This document shows positions 1 through 8,028 of a DNA stretch of 64,000 bases, piece after piece. The DNA is taken from positions 2,294,001 to 2,358,000 of the forward strand of contig NZ_CP155796.1 in the NCBI RefSeq assembly GCF_039729195.1, read 5' to 3'. The position numbers and the translations under genes are program-made. The number at the start of each line of letters is the position of its first letter. Position 1 is the stretch's first letter. Under the pieces are notes generated by a model, which saw nothing but the letters and a program-made list of their open reading frames with translations, was not told the origin of the DNA and made no database searches. The stretch is from Mycobacterium sp. DL (GTDB lineage: Bacteria; Actinomycetota; Actinomycetes; Mycobacteriales; Mycobacteriaceae).

Positions 1-1305
1 CTGTGGTCCGGGCAGCAGGAGATCCTCGAGTACTTCGAACGATGCGCACACCGCTACCGGCTTCACCCGAACCTGATGCTGAACACCGAGATCGTCTCGG
101 CCAGATGGGAATCGGCAACCAGGACATGGCGGTTGGTCACCGCAGGCGGCGACGAGCACGAATTCGACATCGTGGTGTCGGCGATCGGGCTGTTCACCAA
201 GCCGGTGATGCCCGACCTCTCCGAAGAGCAGCCGTTCACCGGAACGGTCATGCACACGGCGCGCTGGGATCATTCGGTGGACCTGACCGACGCGAGGGTG
301 GCGGTTCTCGGAACGGGTTCGACTGCGGCACAACTGGTTCCCGAGGTCGCGAAGCGGGCCGCAAAGGTGTACTCCGTCCAGAGGTCGCCCACGTGGGTGC
401 TCCCCAAACCGGATCGGGCCTACACCGCGCGCGAGAAGTGGCTCTTCGCGCACGTCCCGCTGGCCAAGAAGATCTATCGCACCAGGCTGTGGCTGCGCAG
501 CGAGTCGAACATCTCCGTCATCGAAGACGGCAGTGACAAGACCCAGGAGTTCAAGGGTGTTGCGCTGCGCGCGTTGGAAGCCGCCATCACCGATGAGGAT
601 CTGCGGCGCAGGCTCACCCCTGAGCACCCGTTCGGTTGCAAGCGCCTGGTTTTTGCCACCGACTATCTGAAAGCGCTGAACCAGTCGCACGTCGAGGTGG
701 TGTCCAGCCCGGCGCGCGCACTGCGGGCCCGGTCGCTGGTGACCGAGGACGGGACCGAACTCGACGTGGACATCGTGCTGTGCGCGACGGGTTACGCTGC
801 GGCGGATTACCTGGGGCAGATCGACGTGCGCGGTGTCGACGCCGCGGCGCTGAGCGACACCTGGCGCGACGGCGCGTTCGCCTACCTGGGGATGTCCGTC
901 CCGGGATACCCCAACTTCTTCATGCTCTACGGGCCCAACACCAACGTCGGTTCCAACAGCGTCATCTTCATGCTCGAGGCGCAGGCCCGCTATATCGTGC
1001 GGGCGCTGACGTACATGCGGCGCAGGGACGAAACCTATATCGAGGTCCGCTCGGAGGTGATGGCGCAGTTCATCACCCGGGTCGACGCGTGGATGCAGGG
1101 AACCGTGTGGTTGACACGGTGCAGCAATTACTTCCGAGCCGCCAACGGCAGGGTCGTCACACAGTGGCCACGCAGCGCCCGCGATTTCTGGAGACTCACC
1201 CGGCGGTTCCGGCCCGGGGACTACGCCTTCTCCGACACCCGAGGGCACTCGCGCACCCGGTCGGGCCTCCGGGTCGGCGCTCACGACACGGAGGATCGGC
1301 GATGA
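1..1305 (+). CDS. Flavin-containing (Baeyer-Villiger type) monooxygenase, 5' truncated
   Basis: The reading frame is open from base 1, so the N-terminus and first FAD-binding GxGxxG lie outside the window; about 434 residues remain. A Baeyer-Villiger fingerprint FxGxxxHxxxWD is visible around bases 235-273. It is followed by the second Rossmann motif VLGTGSTAAQ, which would bind NADPH. The C-terminal half carries the YGPNTNVG stretch common in this family. By family knowledge it inserts one oxygen atom next to a ketone, giving an ester or lactone, with FAD and NADPH. The stop overlaps the next start (ATGA), so it is co-transcribed with an esterase, a logical partner that would hydrolyse the ester product. 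The substrate cannot be told from sequence. Confidence 0.88.
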   Translation: MWSGQQEILEYFERCAHRYRLHPNLMLNTEIVSARWESATRTWRLVTAGGDEHEFDIVVSAIGLFTKPVMPDLSEEQPFTGTVMHTARWDHSVDLTDARVAVLGTGSTAAQLVPEVAKRAAKVYSVQRSPTWVLPKPDRAYTAREKWLFAHVPLAKKIYRTRLWLRSESNISVIEDGSDKTQEFKGVALRALEAAITDEDLRRRLTPEHPFGCKRLVFATDYLKALNQSHVEVVSSPARALRARSLVTEDGTELDVDIVLCATGYAAADYLGQIDVRGVDAAALSDTWRDGAFAYLGMSVPGYPNFFMLYGPNTNVGSNSVIFMLEAQARYIVRALTYMRRRDETYIEVRSEVMAQFITRVDAWMQGTVWLTRCSNYFRAANGRVVTQWPRSARDFWRLTRRFRPGDYAFSDTRGHSRTRSGLRVGAHDTEDRR

Positions 1306-2249
1306 CGGAACGTCCTGCGGCGCGCGACATCGCCGACCGACTCGACCCGGTGCTGCGTCCCCTCGCCACGGCGCGCACCGACCTGGCGCCGGCAGTGCTG
1401 GGCGCCGTGCGTGATTCGCTCAACCAGCGGCGCGCGGAGACGGCCGCCACCGCAGACACCGTGGGTGTCGAGATCGAACAGCGTGATGTCGCAGTCGAGG
1501 CGGGCAGGGTCGTCACCGTGCGGATCTACCGCGGCGGCCCGCCGCCGGCCCCTGCGGTCGTCTACTGCCACGCAGGTGCGTTTGTGCTCGGAAACCTCGA
1601 CACCGACCACCGCCAGTGCATCGAGCTTGCCCGTCGCGGCCGGTGCACCGTGCTGTCGGTGAATTACCGCCTGGCGCCGGAGGATCCGTTCCCGGCAGCG
1701 TTGGATGATGCGATCGCCGTCCTCGAGTGGGCGGCAGGCAGTGCTGCGGCCCTGGGCATCGATTCCGATGCTCTGGCAGTGGCCGGAAGCAGCGCGGGGG
1801 CCGCCCTCGCTGCCCGGCTGGCCCAGCGCGCTGCCGCCGGAATGGCGCCGACGGTCGTGTTCCAGCTGTTGCACCAGCCCGTGCTCGACAACCGGCCGTC
1901 ACCGTCGAAGGACGAGTTCACCACCACCCCCGGATTCGACGGTCCCGCGGTGGACTGGATGTGGCGTCACTATCTGGCAGACACCCGGGCGACCGCAGAC
2001 GCGGCCCCTGCGCGTGCGGACGACCTGACCTCTCTGCCCAGTGCGCTGATCACCTGCTCGGAACTCGATCCGCTCCGCGACGAGGCGATCGACTATGCGC
2101 TGCGGCTGATGTGGGCCGGGGTCACCACCGAGCTGCACGTGTTCCCCGGCACCTGTCACGGGTTCGATTCTCTGGTGCCCGACTGGGCGACCAGCACGCA
2201 GCTCTTCGAGATCCAGGGTGCGGCGCTGCGGCGGGCCCTGCTGCGCTAA
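1302..2249 (+). CDS. Alpha/beta hydrolase, hormone-sensitive lipase family esterase
   Basis: A 315-residue protein whose ATG overlaps the monooxygenase stop by 4 bases, implying translational coupling. The oxyanion-hole motif HGGG of this family appears here as HAGAF. The nucleophile elbow is GSSAG, an Asp lies in the ELDPLRDE segment and the catalytic His in GTCHGF. Length and motif order fit cytosolic HSL-type carboxylesterases such as LipN/LipW relatives. In context it probably cleaves the ester or lactone made by the upstream monooxygenase; that is inference. Its last 4 bases overlap the end of the convergent gene on the other strand. Confidence 0.88.
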   Translation: MTERPAARDIADRLDPVLRPLATARTDLAPAVLGAVRDSLNQRRAETAATADTVGVEIEQRDVAVEAGRVVTVRIYRGGPPPAPAVVYCHAGAFVLGNLDTDHRQCIELARRGRCTVLSVNYRLAPEDPFPAALDDAIAVLEWAAGSAAALGIDSDALAVAGSSAGAALAARLAQRAAAGMAPTVVFQLLHQPVLDNRPSPSKDEFTTTPGFDGPAVDWMWRHYLADTRATADAAPARADDLTSLPSALITCSELDPLRDEAIDYALRLMWAGVTTELHVFPGTCHGFDSLVPDWATSTQLFEIQGAALRRALLR

Positions 2250-2713
2250 GCCAACTCTCGGGCGACAGCCTGATGGTAGGCGTCGATGTGGGCCGGGTTG
2301 ACCGTGCGGAAGAAGCCATCCGGTAGCGGTGAGTCCTTGAAGGCCTCGACGGTCATGGTGCGGCTGAACAAGGTGATGCCCTCGCCGGGACGGGTGAACT
2401 TGTATTGCACGGTGATCCGACCCGGCATGCCGCCGGTGCCGTCGGCATCGTGGCCGAGATTGCCGACGGAGTTGAACATCCACAGCTTCGGGCGCATCGC
2501 GATCGCGAGGTGCCAGGTGAAGACACGCGTGCCGTCGGGACCGTTCTCGGTCCAGGTGTCACCCACCGTGAGCGGCAGCTTCTCGGGCACCTTGCCGACG
2601 TGCGCGCTACCCGGGTAGGTCTTCGGCCAATTGGCCGGGTTGGTCACGAAGTCGTAGATCTCCTCGGGAGATCGGGTGAATGCCGTCTCCGACGTCGTCG
2701 TCACGATCCCCAC
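2246..2713 (-). CDS. SRPBCC (START/polyketide cyclase-like) family protein
   Basis: A 155-residue protein with a GTG start. The N-terminal TTTSETAFTRSPEEIYDFVTNPANWPKTYPGS pattern (here split over two stretches) is the typical opening of the Bet v 1-like SRPBCC fold, in which a helix-grip barrel binds a hydrophobic ligand. No catalytic residues are evident, so it may bind a lipid or ketone intermediate rather than act as an enzyme. It runs opposite to the flanking genes and is divergent from the acyl-CoA dehydrogenase. The 68-bp gap between them holds a TTACA-N14-TGTCA box that could serve both promoters. Confidence 0.78.
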   Translation of the reverse strand: MGIVTTTSETAFTRSPEEIYDFVTNPANWPKTYPGSAHVGKVPEKLPLTVGDTWTENGPDGTRVFTWHLAIAMRPKLWMFNSVGNLGHDADGTGGMPGRITVQYKFTRPGEGITLFSRTMTVEAFKDSPLPDGFFRTVNPAHIDAYHQAVARELA

Positions 2714-2745
2714 GGTGTCCGCCCTTCCATCTGGTCCAGCACAGC

Positions 2746-2775
2746 TTTACAAAATATCGCCGTAATGTCACGCTG
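2746..2775. promoter_or_regulatory. TTACA-N14-TGTCA box, copy 1
   Basis: TTTACA at 2746-2751 is followed after 14 bases by TGTCACGCTG at 2766-2775, ending 6 bases before the acyl-CoA dehydrogenase ATG. Read as a dyad it is TTACA against TGTCA, one mismatch from a perfect inverted repeat. The same layout recurs at 7839-7862 and 9566-9595, and copy 3 shares the full TGTCACGCTG. It could be an operator for a TetR-type lipid regulator or a promoter element; the regulator is not identified. Confidence 0.45.
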
Positions 2776-2781
2776 CTGGGC

Positions 2782-3948
2782 ATGGACTTCTCCGAGGTAG
2801 AGCTGTCCGACGGGGATCGGGAGTTCCAGGCGGAGCTGCGCTCGTTTCTCGCCTCGGTGGTGACCGACGACGTCATCCGCCGCGACCGCGTCACCGGGGA
2901 CAACTTCGACGAAGGCCTCCATCTGGCGCTCGGGGCGGCCGGATACCTCGAACGCGACTGGCTGCCCGAGGCTGCCGGAGGCTTCACTGCGGTCCGTCGC
3001 CGGATCTGGGAACTCGAGATCGGTCGCGTGCACGCACCGTGGTTCCACTGGGGCACCACGTCGATGGTCGCCACCGCGGTGGACCGGTTCGGGTCGGCCG
3101 AACTCAAGGAGGAGGTACTCGGCAAGGTCCTGAGCGGGCACCACCGGCTGTGTCTGGGCTACACCGAGCCGGAAGGCGGCTCCGACGTGGCGACCTGCAA
3201 GACCCGCGCGGTGCGCGATGGAGCGGGCTGGGTTGTCAATGGCTCCAAGATGTTCACGTCCAACGCCCACCATGCGCAGTACGTCTTCCTGATCACCAAC
3301 ACCGACCCCGCGGCTGCCAAGCATCAGAGCCTGACCATGTTCCTGGTCCCTCTCGATGCGCCGGGAGTGGAGATCCAGCCCATCCGCACCGTCGACGGCG
3401 ACCGCACCAACATCACCTTCTACAGCGATGTCCGGATCGACGACAGGTACCGGGTCGGCCCCGTCAACGGCGGCTGGGCGGTGCTCCGCGAGGCGCTCAA
3501 CGCCGAACACGGCACGGTGGAACTCGACGACAGCGGCCTGCACAAGATCGCGGTGATGACCGAGCACGCTCTGCTGCTCGCCGAAGCGATCGACACGATC
3601 GCCGGTGAGGCCGACATCTCCGAGGGTTCCGTCGGATACCGGTTGGGCCGCAGCATCGCTCGGACGGAGGTCGCTCTGAGCACCCCGGGGATGTTCGGCC
3701 GCGTGGCGATCGCCCAGACCCTTCGCGACGTCACGCCCGATCTGATGGACATCCTCGGCGCCGCGTCGAGCCTTCCGACGGGGACCGGCGGTGCTGCCGG
3801 CGACGGGGGAGCGGAGTACGTGTTCCGGCTGGCGTCACCCACCGGTGTCTACGGAGGCACGCTCGAGGTGTTCCGCAACATGATCGCCCAGCATGCGCTC
3901 GGTCTGGGCCGGCCCCAGTACGCACCGCCCGCCGACCGCCGCAGCTAG
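2782..3948 (+). CDS. Acyl-CoA dehydrogenase family protein (FadE-type)
   Basis: A 388-residue flavoprotein with the usual order of N-terminal helical domain, middle beta domain and C-terminal helical domain. The FAD-contact segment CLGYTEPEGGSDVA is present, as is the C-terminal YGGTLEVFRNMIAQHALGL motif typical of mycobacterial FadE proteins. The family introduces a double bond alpha-beta to an acyl-CoA thioester, passing electrons to ETF. The ATG at 2782 starts just before a sequence matching the family N-terminus; longer in-frame extensions run into the promoter box. The stop overlaps the convergent luciferase-like gene by 4 bases. The substrate is unknown; neighbours suggest a cyclic ketone or lipid route. 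Confidence 0.88.
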   Translation: MDFSEVELSDGDREFQAELRSFLASVVTDDVIRRDRVTGDNFDEGLHLALGAAGYLERDWLPEAAGGFTAVRRRIWELEIGRVHAPWFHWGTTSMVATAVDRFGSAELKEEVLGKVLSGHHRLCLGYTEPEGGSDVATCKTRAVRDGAGWVVNGSKMFTSNAHHAQYVFLITNTDPAAAKHQSLTMFLVPLDAPGVEIQPIRTVDGDRTNITFYSDVRIDDRYRVGPVNGGWAVLREALNAEHGTVELDDSGLHKIAVMTEHALLLAEAIDTIAGEADISEGSVGYRLGRSIARTEVALSTPGMFGRVAIAQTLRDVTPDLMDILGAASSLPTGTGGAAGDGGAEYVFRLASPTGVYGGTLEVFRNMIAQHALGLGRPQYAPPADRRS

Positions 3949-4877
3949 AGCCGGGCGATCACCTCCGATGACAGCACCTCCAGCGTCTCGTCGGAACAGC
4001 GGTCGTGGGTGAACAGCACGATCTGACCGAACCCCATCGCGATGAGCTCACCGAGGCGGTCGACCACTGCGGGTGGGGTGCCGATCAAGCCCGCCTCGTG
4101 CAGACCGAAGCCCGCTACGCCGAAACGCTTTTCAGCGAGACTGCGCACCTTCGGCAGCGATGCGTCATCCGGTGCCAGTGCCATCACCGCCTCGATCGAG
4201 AGCACGATGGTCTGTGGATCACGACCGATGTCCTCGCAGATCGACCGCAGCACCGAGATCTTGTGCCCGATGTCGCCCAGCGCGTAGGTCGGTACGTTCC
4301 ACACGTCGGCGTAGCGAGCCACCAGTGGCAGGGTGAACTTCTCGCCGACCCCGCCGACCACGATCGGCGGACCGGGCGTCTGGACCGGACCGGGCTTGAT
4401 CGGCATGTCCGAGACGGTGAAGTGCTTGCCGGAGAAATTGATCCGCTCACCTGAGAAGGCCTGGTGCAGGATCTCCAGCGTCTCGCCCAGACGTGCCGAC
4501 CGCTCGGCGAAGGTGCCCCATTCCAATCCGGCACGGTGGTGCTCGTCGTCGATCGAACCGCTTCCGATCCCCAGCGCGAGGCGACCCCGCGATATCTGGT
4601 CCAGCGTGGTCGCCATCTTGGCCAGCGTGACCGGATGGCGAAACTGGTTGCACAGCACCATGTGTCCGATCCGGATCCGCTCGGTGCGGGCAAGCAGGGC
4701 AGTGGCCAGTGTCCATGCCTCCATGGACGGGTAGTCCGGCATTCCCGGTCCGTAGAGGTGGTCGTAGAGCCACAGCGAGTCGATCCCGAGGTCCTCACAG
4801 CGCCGGGTGCGGTGCAGCATGTCGTCGAACGAGAAGCCCATCTGGGGCAGATACACGCCGATCTCGGGCCTGCTCAT
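3945..4877 (-). CDS. LLM-class (luciferase-like) F420-dependent oxidoreductase
   Basis: A 310-residue TIM-barrel protein of the bacterial luciferase superfamily. Recognisable parts are the N-terminal GVYLPQMGFSFDDML, the LWLYDHLYGPGM segment, IRIGHMVLCNQFRHP and the LALGIGSGSIDDEH loop. Mycobacterial members of this class usually use reduced F420 rather than FMN. A longer upstream frame exists but overlaps the divergent gene, so I chose the ATG at 4877, which fits the family. It is divergent from another LLM gene across 120 bp containing the small dyad TTCTC-N7-GAGAA near 4943. The reaction is unknown. Confidence 0.85.
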   Translation of the reverse strand: MSRPEIGVYLPQMGFSFDDMLHRTRRCEDLGIDSLWLYDHLYGPGMPDYPSMEAWTLATALLARTERIRIGHMVLCNQFRHPVTLAKMATTLDQISRGRLALGIGSGSIDDEHHRAGLEWGTFAERSARLGETLEILHQAFSGERINFSGKHFTVSDMPIKPGPVQTPGPPIVVGGVGEKFTLPLVARYADVWNVPTYALGDIGHKISVLRSICEDIGRDPQTIVLSIEAVMALAPDDASLPKVRSLAEKRFGVAGFGLHEAGLIGTPPAVVDRLGELIAMGFGQIVLFTHDRCSDETLEVLSSEVIARL

Positions 4878-4997
4878 GGCGGTCGCTTCACTTTCCTGGC
4901 GCGGGTATCGCTGTACTTTGTCTCGCCTGCATGGTAACGACATTCTCAGTATTGGAGAAGAAAGTTCTGGTCCGCGCCGAGTCGAGGAGAGCTGAGC

Positions 4998-5918
4998 ATG
5001 CAGTTCGCCATCACCCATCCGATGCACAGCCACCCCTACAACCCGGAACTCGTGACCGGGTCTGGCATCGCGCGGGTGGCCGCCGCCGCCGAGGCTGCGG
5101 GTTTCGGCGGTTTCGGGTTCACCGACCACCCCGCGCCCTCGCAGCGGTGGCTGGAGGCCGGCGGGCACGATGCGCTCGACCCTTTCGTCGCAATGGGATT
5201 CGCAGCAGCTCACACCACGACGATGCGGCTCATCCCGAACATCGTGGTGCTGCCGTACCGCAACCCTTTTGTGGTGGCGAAGGCAGGCGCGACGCTGGAC
5301 CTGGTGTCGGGCGGCCGGTTCACGCTGGCGGTCGGTGTGGGGTACCTCAAGCGCGAGTTCGCCGCGCTCGGTGTGGATTTTGACGACCGGGCCTCGCTGT
5401 TCGAGGAGTCCCTTCAGACCATCAGAAAGATCTGGACCACCGAGGACGTGTCTTTCGAGGGGCAGCACTTCAGCGCCAAGGGCATCACCGCCCACCCGAA
5501 GCCGATCAGCACCCCCCACCCGCCGATCTGGATCGGCGGCAACACGTCGGCGGCCCGTGCGCGGGTGGCGACCCACGGCCAGGGTTGGTGTCCGTTCCGG
5601 GCGCCTGCGGCACTCGCGCAGACGGCCCGCACCGCAACTCTCGACTCGGTCGAGCGCCTCGCCGCCGGAATCGACGATCTGCACCGCCGCCTCGAGGCCG
5701 TCGGTCGTGACCCCGCAGGTGTCGACGTCACCTTCACCAACGAGGCCGGTGGCAGTCCGGGCGACGACGACTTCGACGCCGACGCGTTCCTCGCCGGGGT
5801 AGCCGATCTCGAGAAGGTCGGGGTGACGTGGGTACAGGTATCGGTGCCCGGCGACAGCCTGGCGCACACGCTCGACGCGATCGAGGAGTTCGGCACCGCG
5901 GTCATCTCGCAGCGATAG
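4998..5918 (+). CDS. LLM-class F420-dependent oxidoreductase (TIGR03619-like)
   Basis: A 306-residue luciferase-like TIM barrel with a strong Shine-Dalgarno (GAGGAGAG) before the ATG. It carries FGFTDHPAPSQRW, the NIVVLPYRNPFVVAKAGATLD segment (shown in part) and the FTLAVGVGYLKREFAALG loop typical of TIGR03619-type F420 enzymes. Only weakly similar to its divergent neighbour, so the pair is not a recent duplication. It would transfer hydride between F420 and an organic substrate in the cytosol. Neighbours point to lipid or ketone catabolism but give no substrate. Confidence 0.86.
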   Translation: MQFAITHPMHSHPYNPELVTGSGIARVAAAAEAAGFGGFGFTDHPAPSQRWLEAGGHDALDPFVAMGFAAAHTTTMRLIPNIVVLPYRNPFVVAKAGATLDLVSGGRFTLAVGVGYLKREFAALGVDFDDRASLFEESLQTIRKIWTTEDVSFEGQHFSAKGITAHPKPISTPHPPIWIGGNTSAARARVATHGQGWCPFRAPAALAQTARTATLDSVERLAAGIDDLHRRLEAVGRDPAGVDVTFTNEAGGSPGDDDFDADAFLAGVADLEKVGVTWVQVSVPGDSLAHTLDAIEEFGTAVISQR

Positions 5919-5927
5919 GTAGCGGGG

Positions 5928-6944
5928 TCAGGCGCCACCGACCCGGACCAGCGTCTTGCCGATGTTGGCCCCGGTGAACAGACCGTTGAGCGCGTCGACA
6001 CACGACTCGATGCCCTCGAAGATGTGCTCGCGGTGCACCAGCAGCCCCTCGTCGTCCCACTGCCGCAGGGCGGCGAAGGCCTCGTCGAAGCGGCCCCATT
6101 CGTCCAGGGCGTTGAAACCCTGCATCGTCGCGGTCTTGGCCAGCAGGTTCACGTAGTTCGCCGGCCCGGGATGCTCGCCGGTGAGGTAGCTGGAGATGAC
6201 ACCGCAGAGCACCACCCGCGCCTTGTGGGCCAGTCGACCGAGCACGGCATCGAGAATGGGGCCCCCGACATTGTCGAAGTAGACGTCGATCCCGCGCGGA
6301 CATTCCTTTTTCAGAGCCGCCGGCAGCCCGTCCTGTCGGTAGTCGATGCACGCATCGAACCCGAAGTCCTGCACCACCGCTCGGCACTTGTGCGGCCCAC
6401 CGGCGATGCCCACCACGCGGGCGCCCGCGATCTTGGCGATCTGCCCGGCGATCGACCCCGTGGCGCCCGCGGCGGCCGACACCACCACGGTCTCGCCCGG
6501 CTGCGGTCGGCCGACCCCGCTCATGCCGAAGTACGCGGTGGCGCCGGTGGGTCCGTACACCGACATGACGGCACGCTGATCCACTTGGTCGCCGGGGCCC
6601 GGCACCGGCGTGGTGAACAGGTCGTCGCGCACGATCGTGTACTCCTGGAATCCCGTCAAGGTGGTCACGACATCACCGACGGCGTAGGCGTCACATCGCG
6701 ACGCCACGACCTCACCGATACCTGCCGCCCGGATGCACTCGCCCAGCTGCACCGGTGGCAGGTAGCTCGGCTGGTCGTCCAACCACGTCCTGACCGCGGC
6801 GTCCAGCCCCACATAGGTGGTGCGCACCAGGGCTTCACCCTCGGCGGGCTCGGGGGCGGTGCCTGTCACCAACTCGGTGTCCCCGGGCGCAACCAAACCC
6901 TTTGGGCGGCGGCGCAACAGGATCTGGCGGTTCGTCGTCGGCAC
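5928..6944 (-). CDS. NADP-dependent oxidoreductase, MDR family (prostaglandin reductase/CurA-like)
   Basis: A 338-residue zinc-independent medium-chain reductase. The opening VPTTNRQILLRRRPKG is typical of leukotriene-B4 dehydrogenase/quinone oxidoreductase members. The NADPH-binding AAAGATGSIAGQIAKIAGARVVG stretch (motif AAxGxxG) and the YFDNVGG motif are visible. These enzymes reduce alpha,beta-unsaturated ketones or aldehydes. The GTG at 6944 is preferred over a longer frame because the family begins there. It lies downstream, on the same strand, of the DUF427 gene but is separated from it by a strong dyad at 7010-7070. Confidence 0.85.
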   Translation of the reverse strand: MPTTNRQILLRRRPKGLVAPGDTELVTGTAPEPAEGEALVRTTYVGLDAAVRTWLDDQPSYLPPVQLGECIRAAGIGEVVASRCDAYAVGDVVTTLTGFQEYTIVRDDLFTTPVPGPGDQVDQRAVMSVYGPTGATAYFGMSGVGRPQPGETVVVSAAAGATGSIAGQIAKIAGARVVGIAGGPHKCRAVVQDFGFDACIDYRQDGLPAALKKECPRGIDVYFDNVGGPILDAVLGRLAHKARVVLCGVISSYLTGEHPGPANYVNLLAKTATMQGFNALDEWGRFDEAFAALRQWDDEGLLVHREHIFEGIESCVDALNGLFTGANIGKTLVRVGGA

Positions 6945-7009
6945 CCGGGTGAACCTACCGAAGGCGAGGCGCCACCGGACCCGCTTCGGGCAACTCCCGG
7001 TCGGTCGCG

Positions 7010-7070
7010 GCCGGAATTGCATTCCGGCAGGCCTCGACCCACATTTCCGCTGCTGGAACGCAATTCCGGC
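7010..7070. promoter_or_regulatory. Long inverted repeat between MDR reductase and DUF427 genes
   Basis: Arms of 16 bp, GCCGGAATTGCATTCC at 7010-7025 and GGAACGCAATTCCGGC at 7055-7070, pair with one mismatch around a 29-base spacer. The left arm also contains its own near-palindrome CCGGAAT-TGC-ATTCCGG (7011-7027). It sits in the 137-bp gap between two minus-strand genes. It may be a terminator for the DUF427 gene or an operator for the reductase gene; there is no T-run. Confidence 0.5.
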
Positions 7071-7081
7071 GCAAGGTCGGG

Positions 7082-7765
7082 TCAGGGGCGGGGCTGCGGC
7101 AGCTCGGCGCGCACGTCGAGCTTGGTCTCGTCGAAGCTCAGCATGCCCCTGATCGGCAGGCTCTCGGGCAGCGGCTCGTCGTAACTCCACGCCGCGTCCT
7201 CGACGACGGCGTCGGGCACGATCACGCTCCAATAGGTCGCATACCCCTTGTAGTTGCAGTAGCTGGTTGTCGGCGACCGCCGTAGCAGAGCGGTCCGCAC
7301 CAGGGCCGGGTCGACGTAGAGCCGGGGCGGCAGCGCAGTCTCGAACAGGATCACCGTGTCGACGGTGTCGACCAGCGTGGTGTCCGCCACGTCGACGCGC
7401 AGATTCCGGGTCGTCGGACGACAGTCCACCCGGTGGTAGGGGTTGGGTGGGTAGTGCACCAGTCGCCGACCCTCTTCGAGCCAGACGTCGGCATCCGTCC
7501 ACGGCACCACCACGTAACCGGGAGCTTCGGGCACCGGCGTCGCCGACAGACCACCGATCTCGTCAGCGGCGAACGCAAAGCTCAACGGGTGGCCCCGGCG
7601 ATGCACGAGCAGCGCGCGTTCGGTGTCGATCACCGCGTGGCCGTCCCGGATCGCCTGTATGCGCCGCGGATGCGGCTCGATGTAGACCAGGTCGTCACCG
7701 ATCGGCGGGGTGAGCCGGCCCGCGCGGTCGCGGCTGAGCGGACCGCTTCCGGCGACCAGGCTCAT
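7082..7765 (-). CDS. DUF427 domain-containing protein
   Basis: A 227-residue protein with two DUF427-type halves. Each half has the ERALLVHRRG or VILFETALPPRLYVDP type strand, and the second half contains the family hallmark TSYCNYKGYATYWSV. DUF427 proteins are small, cytosolic, beta-rich proteins common in mycobacteria with no proven reaction. A good Shine-Dalgarno (GGGAG) lies before the ATG at 7765. The gene is divergent from the WS/DGAT gene across a region holding a 13-bp direct repeat and a TTACA-N14-TGTCA box. Confidence 0.83.
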   Translation of the reverse strand: MSLVAGSGPLSRDRAGRLTPPIGDDLVYIEPHPRRIQAIRDGHAVIDTERALLVHRRGHPLSFAFAADEIGGLSATPVPEAPGYVVVPWTDADVWLEEGRRLVHYPPNPYHRVDCRPTTRNLRVDVADTTLVDTVDTVILFETALPPRLYVDPALVRTALLRRSPTTSYCNYKGYATYWSVIVPDAVVEDAAWSYDEPLPESLPIRGMLSFDETKLDVRAELPQPRP

Positions 7766-7815
7766 CGGGAACTCCCGGCGGTGACGCCGGTGCTGTCCAT
7801 CCTCATACCGTGACT

Positions 7816-7862
7816 TTACAAACTCTGAATGCACGACGTTACAAACTCTGACCCAGATGTCA
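7816..7862. promoter_or_regulatory. 13-bp direct repeat and TTACA-N14-TGTCA box, copy 2
   Basis: TTACAAACTCTGA occurs perfectly at 7816-7828 and 7839-7851, an offset of 23 bp (about two helical turns). The second copy is followed by TGTCA at 7858-7862, exactly 14 bases after its TTACA, matching the spacing of the boxes at 2746 and 9566. The region lies between the divergent DUF427 and WS/DGAT genes, so it is a candidate operator for both. Confidence 0.5.
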
Positions 7863-8028
7863 TGCGCCCTGCGGCGGGCGTCCGACGATGGCGGTCGCGA
7901 TTGTGGCAACACGCGGTGTCAGTTTGGGCGAAGACACCCTCTGCGGCGCCAAACCCCTGTGGAATGGGTACCAGGATCACGGCCTCCGCCTGGGGGTGCG
8001 ACGGTGGGTCGAAGCGAACGGGGTGAAG

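Noticed and set aside
4878..5867. Long N-terminal extension of the luciferase-like gene ending at 3945
   Set aside because: It would run through the divergent promoter and into the opposite gene; the conserved family start is at 4877.
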